Translations under genes and position numbers: made by a program
Notes under the pieces: generated by a model
Databases searched by the model: none
Told to the model about the DNA's origin: nothing
Seen by the model: only the letters and a program-made list of their open reading frames with translations
NCBI GenBank assembly: GCA_003216725.1
Contig: QCIL01000003.1
Coordinates: 48,399 to 112,398, forward strand
Direction of reading: 5' to 3'
From: Prochlorococcus sp. AG-402-L18
GTDB taxonomy: Bacteria; Cyanobacteriota; Cyanobacteriia; PCC-6307; Cyanobiaceae
DNA: 64,000 nt
Part shown: positions 56,290-64,000 of the stretch, piece after piece
Numbering within the stretch: the stretch's first letter is position 1
Layout of the letters: every line of letters begins with the position of its first letter

Positions 56290-57870
56290 ATGATTGGCAA
56301 TAATTTTTTAAATAACTATAAATCTAGATTTAGTTTTTATATATCAAATTACTTAATAAACCCTTGGCTTTTGGCCTCAATCATAATAGGAATTATTATT
56401 AGATTATCATTCCTTTTTGAACCTTTTAGATCAGATGAGGTGTCAACATTTTTTGCTTTCATTGAATCATCTAATCCTCTTAGAGCTTTTTTATTTCATC
56501 CAAATAATCATTTCTTACATAATATACTTTCAAAAATAATATATGTTTTATTTGGTTTTAGTTTTAGTTCTTTAAGATTAGTTTCCTTTGTATCTGGAAT
56601 TTTATCAATCCCAATCTGCTTTTTTATATCAAAAAAAATTGATCAAGATGGAAGGTTCGCTGCAATTACTATGGCAACATACCCAATGTTGATCCATTAT
56701 TCAGTTAACGCAAGAGGTTATTCATTATTAGTTTTATTTTTCCTATTAAGTCTAGAAAGTACTATTGAATTTTTAAAAAGTTTCTCCAAGAAAGAGGGGT
56801 TATACCTTGCAATATTTATTGCTTTAGGGGCTTTTACTATCCCAACGATGCTTTTTGCAGCAAGTGGTTTATTCTTGTACATCTTAATTAATATCTTTTT
56901 TACTTTTAAGGAAAATAATAAAAGATTAAACGTAATTAAGAAGGTATTTCAAGTAATTTTGATTACTTTTTTTGTAACTCTAATTTTCTATTTGCCAATT
57001 ATATTTTTACCAGGTAATTTTTCAAATTTTATAAATGATGAAACGCTTAAACCATTAACAGCTCCTGAAATATTTTTAAATTTAATTCCTCATGTCTCTC
57101 AGGCTTTTGGTTTTCTTACTAATTACATAAACTTAAATATTTTAATATCTTATGTTTTGCTAATAATATTGGGATATTTGAACTATATCGCAAAAAAAAA
57201 TCAAGTAGGATTTTTGTTACTACCATCTTTATTAGTAGGAGCATTAATCATAATATTTTTAAAATTTTCTATCCCGTGGTTTCGAATATGGATTTATTTT
57301 ATTCCAATTTTTCTTATTATTGGAGACAACGGTTTTACATTTTTAATTAACTTTTTAAGTAAAAATTGGAAAAAGTTTATCACTCTAATTTTATTTACTT
57401 GCTTATTGATATCAATAAAACCATTTCACTCTCCACAGCCATTCGGCGTTTTTGAAAGAGGCTTTCCTGATTCTCCTTTGGCATTAGAAATAATCGAATC
57501 TTTCAGAAAAAAAGAGAATATAAAATTAGCGAGGATATATTCAATTATGTCGGTTCAAATGCCGATGCAATTTGATCTATATCAAAAAGATTATCCGATG
57601 CTTATCTGTAACACAAAAATAAGAAAAAAGTCCTTTCTTGAAGCAATAAAATTAGATTTTCAAAAAATAACTGGAAAAAGACCAAAAACACATATTTCTA
57701 ATGAGAATAAGTTCAAAGGTGGAGTTAAAGCTTTTTATATTTATGATAAAAGATTTCCTGAATTAAAATATGATGATGAATCGATTAAAAAAGGTATTAC
57801 AATTTTTGAAAATAATAGTTTTCAGATAATTAACTTTATTGCAGAAGATGATTTTAAATGTAAGTTATAG
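56290..57870 (+). CDS. Polytopic GT-C glycosyltransferase-like protein (ArnT/PMT-like)
   Basis: 526 aa with about 10-12 hydrophobic helices in the first 400 residues, and a soluble C-terminal part. The first extracytoplasmic loop has FEPFRSDEVSTF (about 44-55), placing the D/E pair expected of dolichyl- or undecaprenyl-phosphate-sugar dependent transferases. It probably adds a sugar to a lipid-linked acceptor on the periplasmic side. Acceptor unknown. 130 bp downstream of the epimerase-like gene. Confidence 0.75.
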   Translation: MIGNNFLNNYKSRFSFYISNYLINPWLLASIIIGIIIRLSFLFEPFRSDEVSTFFAFIESSNPLRAFLFHPNNHFLHNILSKIIYVLFGFSFSSLRLVSFVSGILSIPICFFISKKIDQDGRFAAITMATYPMLIHYSVNARGYSLLVLFFLLSLESTIEFLKSFSKKEGLYLAIFIALGAFTIPTMLFAASGLFLYILINIFFTFKENNKRLNVIKKVFQVILITFFVTLIFYLPIIFLPGNFSNFINDETLKPLTAPEIFLNLIPHVSQAFGFLTNYINLNILISYVLLIILGYLNYIAKKNQVGFLLLPSLLVGALIIIFLKFSIPWFRIWIYFIPIFLIIGDNGFTFLINFLSKNWKKFITLILFTCLLISIKPFHSPQPFGVFERGFPDSPLALEIIESFRKKENIKLARIYSIMSVQMPMQFDLYQKDYPMLICNTKIRKKSFLEAIKLDFQKITGKRPKTHISNENKFKGGVKAFYIYDKRFPELKYDDESIKKGITIFENNSFQIINFIAEDDFKCKL

Positions 57871-58055
57871 TTATTTATAAGAAAATATTTCATTACTCAA
57901 ACATTAGTTTTTATTTTAAAAAATTTCCTTTTAAATAGATGCAATTAAATTTAAATCACATAAAATTTTAATATCGATAAACTTTATTTTGGATTTTGAA
58001 TACTAAGTAATTTCTTAACAATAAAAAAATTGATCTAAAAGTAAAAACTTAAAAT

Positions 58056-58898
58056 ATGGCCTCAAACGAACATAAATTTAATGTGAATTTTGGAGAAGGT
58101 AAGTCATCTACTGTAGATGAAATAACTTTTAAATACTTACTTCATTTAGAGGGAATTATAAAAAATCAAAAATATCTTCCTAGATTCTTTAATTTAGCTA
58201 ATGCAATAGATAGTTATGATGAAGAATTATTAGATTTTTATAGTTTTATTTTCAAAAATAAGGGGATTTCTAAATCTCAACTTTTTCAAGATCTTTTTGT
58301 CCTTTTTAAACTAAATAAAAAAAAAAGAGGTACTTACTTAGAATTTGGGGCAACTAATGGCATTGAATTATCAAATACTTATTTACTTGAAAATCAATTT
58401 GAATGGAGTGGAGTTCTGGCAGAACCGAGTCCTGAATGGCAAGATTCTTTAAAACAAAATAGACCAAAAAATAAACTTTTGAATAAATGTATATATTCAG
58501 AAACAGGAAAAGATATAAACTTTTTTGTTTCAAGTCAAGGAGAGCTTTCAAGTATAGAAGAATTCAAAGATTCTGATAAAAAATCACTTCCCGAAATTAC
58601 CAAACAAAGAACTAAAAAAGGATACACAATAAAAGTTCCCACAATTTCCCTAAATGATGTTTTTATTGAATATTTTGGCGGAGAAAAAATTGACTATATG
58701 TCAGTAGATACAGAAGGAAGTGAGTTTTTAATACTTTCAAATTTTAACTTTGAAAAATTTGGTCCCAAAATAGTAACTGTTGAACATAATTTCACATCGA
58801 CTCAAGAGAAGTTAGATATCTTATTTAAGGAAAATAATTACGAAAGGCTATTTAATATGCAAAGTGAATTTGATGCTTGGTACGTAAGAAAAAGCTAG
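58056..58898 (+). CDS. FkbM-family methyltransferase
   Basis: 280 aa. The FkbM pattern is visible: YLEFGATNGIELSNTYLLE (SAM-binding), LAEPSPEWQDSLKQNRP, then IDYMSVDTEGSEFLILSNF and VTVEHNF. FkbM proteins O-methylate sugars or other hydroxyl groups, and they are frequent in surface-polysaccharide regions. About 185 bp separates it from the GT-C gene. Last sizeable gene of the block. Confidence 0.85.
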   Translation: MASNEHKFNVNFGEGKSSTVDEITFKYLLHLEGIIKNQKYLPRFFNLANAIDSYDEELLDFYSFIFKNKGISKSQLFQDLFVLFKLNKKKRGTYLEFGATNGIELSNTYLLENQFEWSGVLAEPSPEWQDSLKQNRPKNKLLNKCIYSETGKDINFFVSSQGELSSIEEFKDSDKKSLPEITKQRTKKGYTIKVPTISLNDVFIEYFGGEKIDYMSVDTEGSEFLILSNFNFEKFGPKIVTVEHNFTSTQEKLDILFKENNYERLFNMQSEFDAWYVRKS

Positions 58899-58958
58899 TG
58901 TCTTAAATACCATAGAAAGCATCTACATAAAATTTATCGGCGCAAGCATAAAACCTAT

Positions 58959-59117
58959 TTAATAAGCCTTAAAATGAGGGCTTGATGGTTTTTTAATACA
59001 TTCATTTTCCCAATAATCTTTTCTTAAATCTTTAGGCAGTTCATAGTTAAAGTCATGCATCTTCCAAATATCAGAAGTTGCATTTCTTAGGGCAATGAAT
59101 GGAGCAGTAAGTTTCAT
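58959..59117 (-). CDS. Small protein of unknown function (52 aa)
   Basis: The ATG at 59117 opens MKLTAPFIALRNATSDIWKM, and the frame continues with YELPKDLRKDYWENECIKKP to a stop at 58959. Composition and aromatic/charged balance are protein-like, with no membrane segment. It sits between the FkbM gene and tRNA-Ser, on the same strand as the tRNA. No family recognised. Confidence 0.6.
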   Translation of the reverse strand: MKLTAPFIALRNATSDIWKMHDFNYELPKDLRKDYWENECIKKPSSPHFKAY

Positions 59118-59332
59118 AAAAACTCCTATATCTCAACATCTTTATTATCCTTCTTTTCACTTGAAATTCAAAGGGTATTAATACCTGAGTAGATTTACTT
59201 TTTAAGTGTTATTAGTATTTCTTCCATTTAAAAGTAATTGAAAATAAGGGATATTTAGATATGAAAAACTTAAAGACAGTTGAAGAACTCTTGATTTTTC
59301 TTACTAGTAACTATCTAGACGTATTAAAAAAG

Positions 59333-59417
59333 CGGAGAGGGTGGGATTCGAACCCACGAACAGTTTCCTATTAAACGATTTCGAGTCGTTCGCTTTCGAC
59401 CACTCAGCCACCTCTCC
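59333..59417 (-). tRNA. trnS-CGA: tRNA-Ser (anticodon CGA)
   Basis: Minus-strand cloverleaf of 85 bases: acceptor GGAGAGG pairs with CCTCTCC, discriminator G; D arm TGGCTGAGTGGTCGAAAG; anticodon stem AACGA/TCGTT with loop CTCGAAA (anticodon CGA, for UCG); long variable arm of class II; T arm GTGGG TTCGAAT CCCAC. No CCA is encoded. Its 3' end points toward the second glycan block. Confidence 0.97.
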
Positions 59418-59478
59418 ATTATAAGGAAATAATTTTTAAATCATACAAGATTTATTTTCTTTCAGATTATATTATTTT

Positions 59479-60510
59479 TTAATTCCAACCAGAATCTTTC
59501 ATCATTTTAATAGCAAGAGCATTATTTTCTCCAAGATCTTCTACAGTAACCTCATCAGGAGTAAATTTACCAAAAGCCTTAACTATTTCATCCTGATTAA
59601 CTTCTTTTAAGGGATGTTCAAAAGTTGGCGCAGCTAAACCTTTACTACCTTCAGGTGAGGCTAAAAATTCAAGTAACTTTAAAGCTTCAGATTTGTTAGC
59701 TGCATATTTAGCAACTCCACCGGCACTTATATTTACATGCGCAGGATTTGGAGTTATTACTTTTGTTTTTTTGGCGTACAGAGCATCTCTTCTTCCATTA
59801 ACGCCTGCCAGCATTCTTGCAACATAGTAATGATTTACAATTCCTACTCCACACTTTTTCTTAGAAACAGCTCTTATTATGGCAATGTCTCCTGGGAAGA
59901 AAGGTTTGGATACATTTGAAATCATCCCATTTAACCAAGCTTTAGTTTCTAATTCTCCTTTATTGACAATTTGATTAGCTACAAGAGATTGATTATATGG
60001 ACTTTTTCTATTTCTTAAGCATACTTTACCTTTCAGAGAGGGATCAGACAAATCTGTATAATCTTTTATTTTGTTTACATCAACAATTTTTGGATTAGCT
60101 ACCATTACTCTCACTCTCCTAGTCAATGCATACCATTCTTTCCCTGGATCTTTAAGACCTACAGGTACATCATTTTCTAAAGCTTTTGAATCTATACTTT
60201 GTAGCAATCCTGCTTTAGCAGCATTAGTTATTCTTGCTGCATCAACAAGCAAAACTAAATCCGCTTGCGAATTCTTTCCTTCTCTTTTTAATCTTTCTAT
60301 TAACGATATCCCAGCAGCTTCAATAAGCCTTACTTTTATGCCAGTTTCTTCTGCAAATTTTTTATAAACATTTCTATCGGTATTATAGTGTCTCCCAGAA
60401 TAAACTTTAACTTCTCTTTCAGTTGAATTTACGGGTATATTTAAATTGAGAAAAAAAGTAAATGTCAAAACTGAATAAATTATTTTTTTTAGGTTTTGCA
60501 CTTTTATCAA
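59479..60510 (-). CDS. futA: Iron(III) ABC transporter substrate-binding protein FutA/IdiA
   Basis: 343 aa periplasmic Fe3+ binder with a signal peptide (about residues 1-30). After it comes EVKVYSGRHYNTDRNVYKKF, and later VGIVNHYYVARMLAG; the tyrosines are the iron ligands in this family. IdiA/FutA proteins are induced by iron starvation and may also protect PSII. Divergent from a PiuC-like gene with a 93 bp shared promoter region that contains a palindrome. Confidence 0.94.
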   Translation of the reverse strand: MIKVQNLKKIIYSVLTFTFFLNLNIPVNSTEREVKVYSGRHYNTDRNVYKKFAEETGIKVRLIEAAGISLIERLKREGKNSQADLVLLVDAARITNAAKAGLLQSIDSKALENDVPVGLKDPGKEWYALTRRVRVMVANPKIVDVNKIKDYTDLSDPSLKGKVCLRNRKSPYNQSLVANQIVNKGELETKAWLNGMISNVSKPFFPGDIAIIRAVSKKKCGVGIVNHYYVARMLAGVNGRRDALYAKKTKVITPNPAHVNISAGGVAKYAANKSEALKLLEFLASPEGSKGLAAPTFEHPLKEVNQDEIVKAFGKFTPDEVTVEDLGENNALAIKMMKDSGWN

Positions 60511-60570
60511 ATAGTATCTATGGTTACTTTATATACTTAAAAAGCGCAAGAATCCTAAAAGATATTTTCT

Positions 60571-60586
60571 ATACATAAATATGTAT
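60571..60586. promoter_or_regulatory. 16-bp palindrome between futA and the PiuC-like gene
   Basis: ATACATA AA TATGTAT is a perfect inverted repeat 17 bases before the ATG of the PiuC-like gene and 60 bases from the futA start. Both neighbours are iron-related, so it is a candidate Fur-like operator; it does not match the classic GATAATGATAATC box closely. Confidence 0.4.
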
Positions 60587-60603
60587 CATTTTTTATATTC
60601 AAA

Positions 60604-61269
60604 ATGAATTATTTAACTCATCAGCTTCTCATTAAAGAAGAAATTGAATCATTAGTAATAAATCTAAACAAAGACGTTGATCTTTGGGAAGATGGAAAAA
60701 AAACAGCCGGAAGTCATGCCTCAAAAGTTAAAAATAATTTACAACTTGATAGGAACTCAGAAATATCTAAGAAAGCATCCTTTTTAATTAAAAAGAAAAT
60801 CCTCTCAAACCCTTTAATCAAAAGCTTCGCACTCCCAAAGACAATACATGGGATAATCTTCACAAAATCATTCGAAAATATGGAATATGGAAGACATATA
60901 GACAATCCTTTTATGTCATCAGGCCGATCAGATTTATCTTTTACAATTTCCTTAACTGAGAAAAGTTCTTACAAAGGTGGGGAGCTAAATATTGAAGAAA
61001 TGAATTCAGAAAAACATTTTAAACTTGATGCTGGTGAGATATTAATTTATCCAAGTCACTTCTTACATTCAGTAAAAAAGGTAAAAGAGGGAGAAAGATT
61101 AGTTTGTGTTGGTTGGATAGAAAGTTATGTAAAGTCAAGTGAAGAAAGAGAATATTTATTTGATCTAGAGGCAGGAGCAAAAGGTTTACTTGCCAAAAAT
61201 GGCAGATCAGATGAATTAGACCTTATTTTTAAGTCTTATTCAAATTTTCTAAGACTTCTCGGTAGTTAG
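60604..61269 (+). CDS. PKHD-type Fe(II)/2-oxoglutarate oxygenase (PiuC-like)
   Basis: 221 aa double-stranded beta-helix protein. HID (in YGRHIDNPF, about 97-105) supplies His and Asp. Near residues 155-165 FLHSVKKV supplies the distal His, and GERLVCVGWIES carries the 2OG-binding Arg. PiuC proteins are induced with iron-uptake genes in other bacteria and hydroxylate unknown targets. Divergent from futA, which strengthens the iron-regulation idea. Confidence 0.85.
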   Translation: MNYLTHQLLIKEEIESLVINLNKDVDLWEDGKKTAGSHASKVKNNLQLDRNSEISKKASFLIKKKILSNPLIKSFALPKTIHGIIFTKSFENMEYGRHIDNPFMSSGRSDLSFTISLTEKSSYKGGELNIEEMNSEKHFKLDAGEILIYPSHFLHSVKKVKEGERLVCVGWIESYVKSSEEREYLFDLEAGAKGLLAKNGRSDELDLIFKSYSNFLRLLGS

Positions 61270-61340
61270 AGAAACATTTTATACACTTAATAGAAAAAAC
61301 TAAAATTATTATTTAAAATTAATTAAATAAAAAATATTAA

Positions 61341-61568
61341 ATGCCTAGAAAAAGTTCAATCTCCTTATTCATCGCTGCTACAAGCGCCTTAACAATTGCT
61401 ACCTCTGTAAATGGGGGGGAAAATGATATGGGTGGTCTTAAAGAATGGAATACAGATATGGATATAGATGCTGATTTCGTTTTAGATTCAAACGCCCAAA
61501 GAATAGCTGATGAAGCTGCCAAATCAAGTGCTTGCATACCTATTGGAGAAGGAGAGAATTGTTGGTAG
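61341..61568 (+). CDS. Small secreted acidic protein with two C-terminal cysteines (75 aa)
   Basis: The N-terminus (MPRKSSISLFIAATSALTIA) is a signal peptide, with cleavage likely near residues 22-25. The mature part is rich in Asp, Glu and Asn (EWNTDMDIDADFVLD), and it ends CIPIGEGENCW, which could form a small disulfide loop. It is not a prochlorosin, because the leader lacks a Nif11-like region. A bidirectional terminator follows. Function unknown. Confidence 0.65.
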   Translation: MPRKSSISLFIAATSALTIATSVNGGENDMGGLKEWNTDMDIDADFVLDSNAQRIADEAAKSSACIPIGEGENCW

Positions 61569-61586
61569 TTTATAAATAAAAATAAA

Positions 61587-61612
61587 AAAAACGCCCTTTT
61601 TAGGGCGTTTTT
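61587..61612. terminator. Bidirectional Rho-independent terminator
   Basis: AAAAACGCCCT, loop TTTT, and the exact complement AGGGCGTTTTT form an 11-bp stem with A-run on one side and T-run on the other. It lies between the end of the small secreted protein gene (+) and the end of the porin gene (-), and serves both. Confidence 0.9.
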
Positions 61613-61628
61613 ATTATGTTCTAATAAT

Positions 61629-62891
61629 TTAGAATTTAAAAGTAGTATTTAAGACATAACCTGTCATATCAGAATTACCACCGCTTCCATCGTTGGCTGT
61701 ACCACCAAAGATTGCTGGAGTTACTGTTACTGAATCATTTACCTTGTAATCATAAAAAATTTCATACAAGAATGGATCAACAGGATCTCCTTCGCGAGCC
61801 TGAGGTTGACCAAATGCAATACCTATTCTGTCATCTGGTGTAAAGGCATCTTGCCAATTTAAACCCACAAAATAAGCATCTGTACTGTCATCCGTATCTC
61901 TATCAGTTTCTGAAGTGTCATAACCTAAAGAAATTGAAGGAACAATTGTTCCTGTCTCCTCTGGTCTCCACCAACCTCTTAAACCTATGTTTACACTACC
62001 TTCATCGTTAAAGGATCTGTCTGAACCTAGGTCAGTTTTGAAGTAGCTGTCTTCCCAATTGTTATATTTCATGTTAACAATTGCTGAAACAGAATACTGT
62101 GGTTGGGTATAACCGATTTGAGTAGCCCAACTTGTCAAAGCTTCGTCTGTCAACATCCCTGTGGAAGTGTTTCCTGACTGAGATGTGAAGTTTGTACTAA
62201 GAGCAATACCGTTATCAAAATTATATGAAAGACCAGCACCAGGACTTGTACTAGCTCCATATGCAGCAGCATTACCGCCAAGAGTAAATGCCTTCAACAC
62301 TCCTTTGTAAATGGAAGGTGTTGTTGCATGCATATAATAGTTTTCAATTTTTGGACCAATCCAGAAGGTAGTATTGTCTCCTACTGGAGTTGAATACCAA
62401 ATCTTGTCAACAGAGAAGTTATCAGATTTACCTGCAGCAGCACTAAGGTATGTATTGTGCTTCGTTTTAATATCAGACCAATTATCTGCGTTACCAGATT
62501 TAAGTCTTACATAAAGGTTGTCATCGCCAGAGAAGGTTGTGTTGACATTCATTTGGTAGGTGTAGTTAGCTATAACTTCGCCTGTGTAAGTATCGTCATC
62601 AGTATCTACACTACCTACATAAAAGATGGCTTTTCCATCCATAGTAGTAGTTTCAGAAAAAGCCCCAGCTTCAAATTGAGGAGTAACCTTTTCGGAACTT
62701 TTAATATTTTCATTTGATGTTACTACATCAAATAATTTACTATTAAATTTTTTTCTTTGTTTTTTAGAAGATGATTTGCTACGGGAATAGCTATTAATAT
62801 CTTCTATATTAAAGTCAGATGCTTGTGCAGCTATTGGAGCAATTAAGCTCAAAGCAGTGCTAGCAACCAACATTTTTTGGAAGAGTTTCAT
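61629..62891 (-). CDS. Outer-membrane porin (Som-like beta-barrel)
   Basis: 420 aa. A signal peptide (MKLFQKMLVASTALSLIAP, cleavage near AQAS at 24) is followed by a polar stretch (NIEDINSYSRSKSSSKKQRK) and then a long beta-strand rich region. The last residues are YVLNTTFKF, with the terminal Phe recognised by BamA. The start of the mature sequence resembles the N-terminus of SomA/SomB porins, but the usual SLH domain is absent or degenerate. Major outer-membrane channel candidate for picocyanobacteria. The transcript ends at a shared terminator. Confidence 0.82.
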   Translation of the reverse strand: MKLFQKMLVASTALSLIAPIAAQASDFNIEDINSYSRSKSSSKKQRKKFNSKLFDVVTSNENIKSSEKVTPQFEAGAFSETTTMDGKAIFYVGSVDTDDDTYTGEVIANYTYQMNVNTTFSGDDNLYVRLKSGNADNWSDIKTKHNTYLSAAAGKSDNFSVDKIWYSTPVGDNTTFWIGPKIENYYMHATTPSIYKGVLKAFTLGGNAAAYGASTSPGAGLSYNFDNGIALSTNFTSQSGNTSTGMLTDEALTSWATQIGYTQPQYSVSAIVNMKYNNWEDSYFKTDLGSDRSFNDEGSVNIGLRGWWRPEETGTIVPSISLGYDTSETDRDTDDSTDAYFVGLNWQDAFTPDDRIGIAFGQPQAREGDPVDPFLYEIFYDYKVNDSVTVTPAIFGGTANDGSGGNSDMTGYVLNTTFKF

Positions 62892-62998
62892 TTAACCTCA
62901 CACGATAAATGCCCACAAGATATGGGTCATTTAATTGTATCGGCTCTAACTTTTTTGAGTAGAAATAATAGATTCAATAACAGGTATCAATTTATACA

Positions 62999-63895
62999 TC
63001 ATATTTGAATTTTGGCTACATATTTTTTGTTTCTAAGCAAAGGGTAATTCAAAGATTCTCTTTCATGGATCCAAGAGGTGGCAACTTCTCTAGCTAATTT
63101 TCGAATTTTCTCTATATATTGGGCACGATCAGTTACTGATATAACTCCTCTGGAGTCAAGCAAATTAAAACAATGACTGCATTTGAGTACAAAATCTAAA
63201 GCAGGAAAAGTAAGTTTTTTCTCAACAAGAGAAGCCGCTTCTTCTTGATAAATTGAAAATAGTTTTCTCATATTTTCAGGATTTGATTCACTAAAATTGA
63301 AGGCACATTGATTCTTTTCAAATTGCAGCCAAATATCACTGTAATCTAAATCTTTATTCCAATTTAAATCCCAAATACTCTCTTTATTCTGCAAAAACAT
63401 TGCTATTCTCTCTAAACCATATGTTATTTCGATAGGAATTGGATTACAATCTAACCCTCCGCATTGTTGAAAGTAAGTAAATTGAGTTACTTCCATTCCA
63501 TCAAGCCATACCTCCCAGCCCACTCCCCAAGCTCCAAGAGTAGGCGACTCCCAATTATCTTCTACAAATCTTATGTCATGATTTACTGGATTAATTCCTA
63601 AAAACTCTAATGAGGCTAAATATTTTTCTTGAATCTGATCTGGAGAAGGCTTAATAATTACTTGATATTGAAAATAATGTTGAGCCCTATTTGGATTATT
63701 TCCAAATCTTCCATCAGTAGGTCTTCTGCAAGGTTCTACATACGCAACATTCCATGGTTCAGGGCCTATAGCTCTTAGGAAAGTATGAGGATTCATTGTT
63801 CCAGCGCCTTTTTCAGTGTCGTATGGCTGCATGATCAAACAGCCCTCATCCGACCAAAATTTATTTAAGTTTTGTATTATTTCCTGAAATAACAT
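62999..63895 (-). CDS. glyQ: Glycyl-tRNA synthetase alpha subunit
   Basis: 298 aa catalytic subunit of the (alpha-beta)2 enzyme. [20 protein letters not shown] is the N-terminus. [20 protein letters not shown] is class II motif 2-related, and [20 protein letters not shown] and [20 protein letters not shown] are diagnostic for GlyQ. The C-terminus ([20 protein letters not shown]) matches the family. The glyS beta subunit is not in the window. The 105 bp after it hold no gene I can see. Confidence 0.97.
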   Translation of the reverse strand: MLFQEIIQNLNKFWSDEGCLIMQPYDTEKGAGTMNPHTFLRAIGPEPWNVAYVEPCRRPTDGRFGNNPNRAQHYFQYQVIIKPSPDQIQEKYLASLEFLGINPVNHDIRFVEDNWESPTLGAWGVGWEVWLDGMEVTQFTYFQQCGGLDCNPIPIEITYGLERIAMFLQNKESIWDLNWNKDLDYSDIWLQFEKNQCAFNFSESNPENMRKLFSIYQEEAASLVEKKLTFPALDFVLKCSHCFNLLDSRGVISVTDRAQYIEKIRKLAREVATSWIHERESLNYPLLRNKKYVAKIQI

Positions 63896-64000
63896 AATAG
63901 TAATTTAAAAAGCATGGGTAATTATATTAGAACCCTCGAAGAGTAATCCAAATTAATTTTCAAAAGCTTTATTTCTGTTTTTGAAAATATTTTTTATTTT

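Noticed and set aside
59261..59374. 37-aa ORF starting MKNLKTVEELL
   Set aside because: It runs into the antisense of tRNA-Ser and ends there with the RGWDSNPR read-through typical of tRNA sequence.
61341..61568. Prochlorosin-like lanthipeptide precursor
   Set aside because: There is a Sec-type signal peptide, not a Nif11-like leader, and no LanM gene is near.
1..64000. CRISPR array, insertion sequence or prophage
   Set aside because: No regularly spaced repeats, transposase, integrase or phage structural genes are visible on either strand.

Overview
The window is chromosomal DNA from a very AT-rich marine picocyanobacterium, almost certainly a high-light-adapted Prochlorococcus. The reasons are photosystem II genes psbD and psbC, petM, ycf4 and ycf39, a run of three high-light-inducible protein genes, a fused thioredoxin reductase-thioredoxin (NTRC), a FutA/IdiA iron-binding protein, a Som-type porin, very short intergenic distances, and A/T-biased codons everywhere except in the highly expressed photosystem genes. 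The species call is from recognition, not from a database search. Layout: (1) 1-18 kb is a cell-surface glycan region. It holds a secreted metallophosphoesterase, a flavoprotein, a membrane-anchored GT2 glycosyltransferase, a UDP-xylose operon (uxs-ugd-galE), a Wzx-type flippase, a hisH2-hisF2-wbpG set typical of acetamidino-sugar synthesis, a sugar formyltransferase, a DXD glycosyltransferase-like protein and a TPR/O-GlcNAc-transferase-like protein. (2) 18-26 kb is a low-density stretch of small genes. It holds two apparently frameshifted genes, several tiny membrane proteins, an SNF-family symporter, the pseudokinase AMPylase SelO, and an hli operon closed by a hairpin terminator. (3) 26-50.6 kb is dense core genome: ychF, an HlyD-like protein with polA, cysS, dxr, the pntA1-pntA2-pntB transhydrogenase operon, NTRC, infA, ycf39-petM, ilvH, a cyclophilin and ycf4 facing away from psbD-psbC, then maf, cobQ and a [2Fe-2S] ferredoxin. 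(4) 50.6-59.1 kb is a second surface-glycan/accessory block. It has two methyltransferases, an unusual metallo-beta-lactamase/Rieske protein resembling a rearranged CMP-Neu5Ac hydroxylase, a GT2 enzyme, a radical SAM protein with a non-standard cysteine motif, an epimerase-like protein and a GT-C membrane glycosyltransferase. It ends beside the 3' end of a tRNA-Ser(CGA) gene, a common integration position. (5) 59.3-64 kb holds the tRNA, a divergent iron pair (futA and a PiuC-like Fe(II)/2OG oxygenase) sharing a palindrome, a small secreted Cys-containing protein, a porin and glyQ. Working together: the two glycan blocks supply nucleotide sugars (UDP-Gal, UDP-GlcA, UDP-Xyl), modify sugars (amidination, formylation, methylation, possibly hydroxylation), transfer them and flip them, which suits a strain-variable envelope. 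The core blocks cover light harvesting, redox balance and iron uptake. The most unusual items are a cyclophilin lipoprotein whose best start codon is ATA inside an ATAA overlap with the ycf4 stop, the MBL-Rieske protein, the CX3CX3C radical SAM protein, and two frameshifted small genes.
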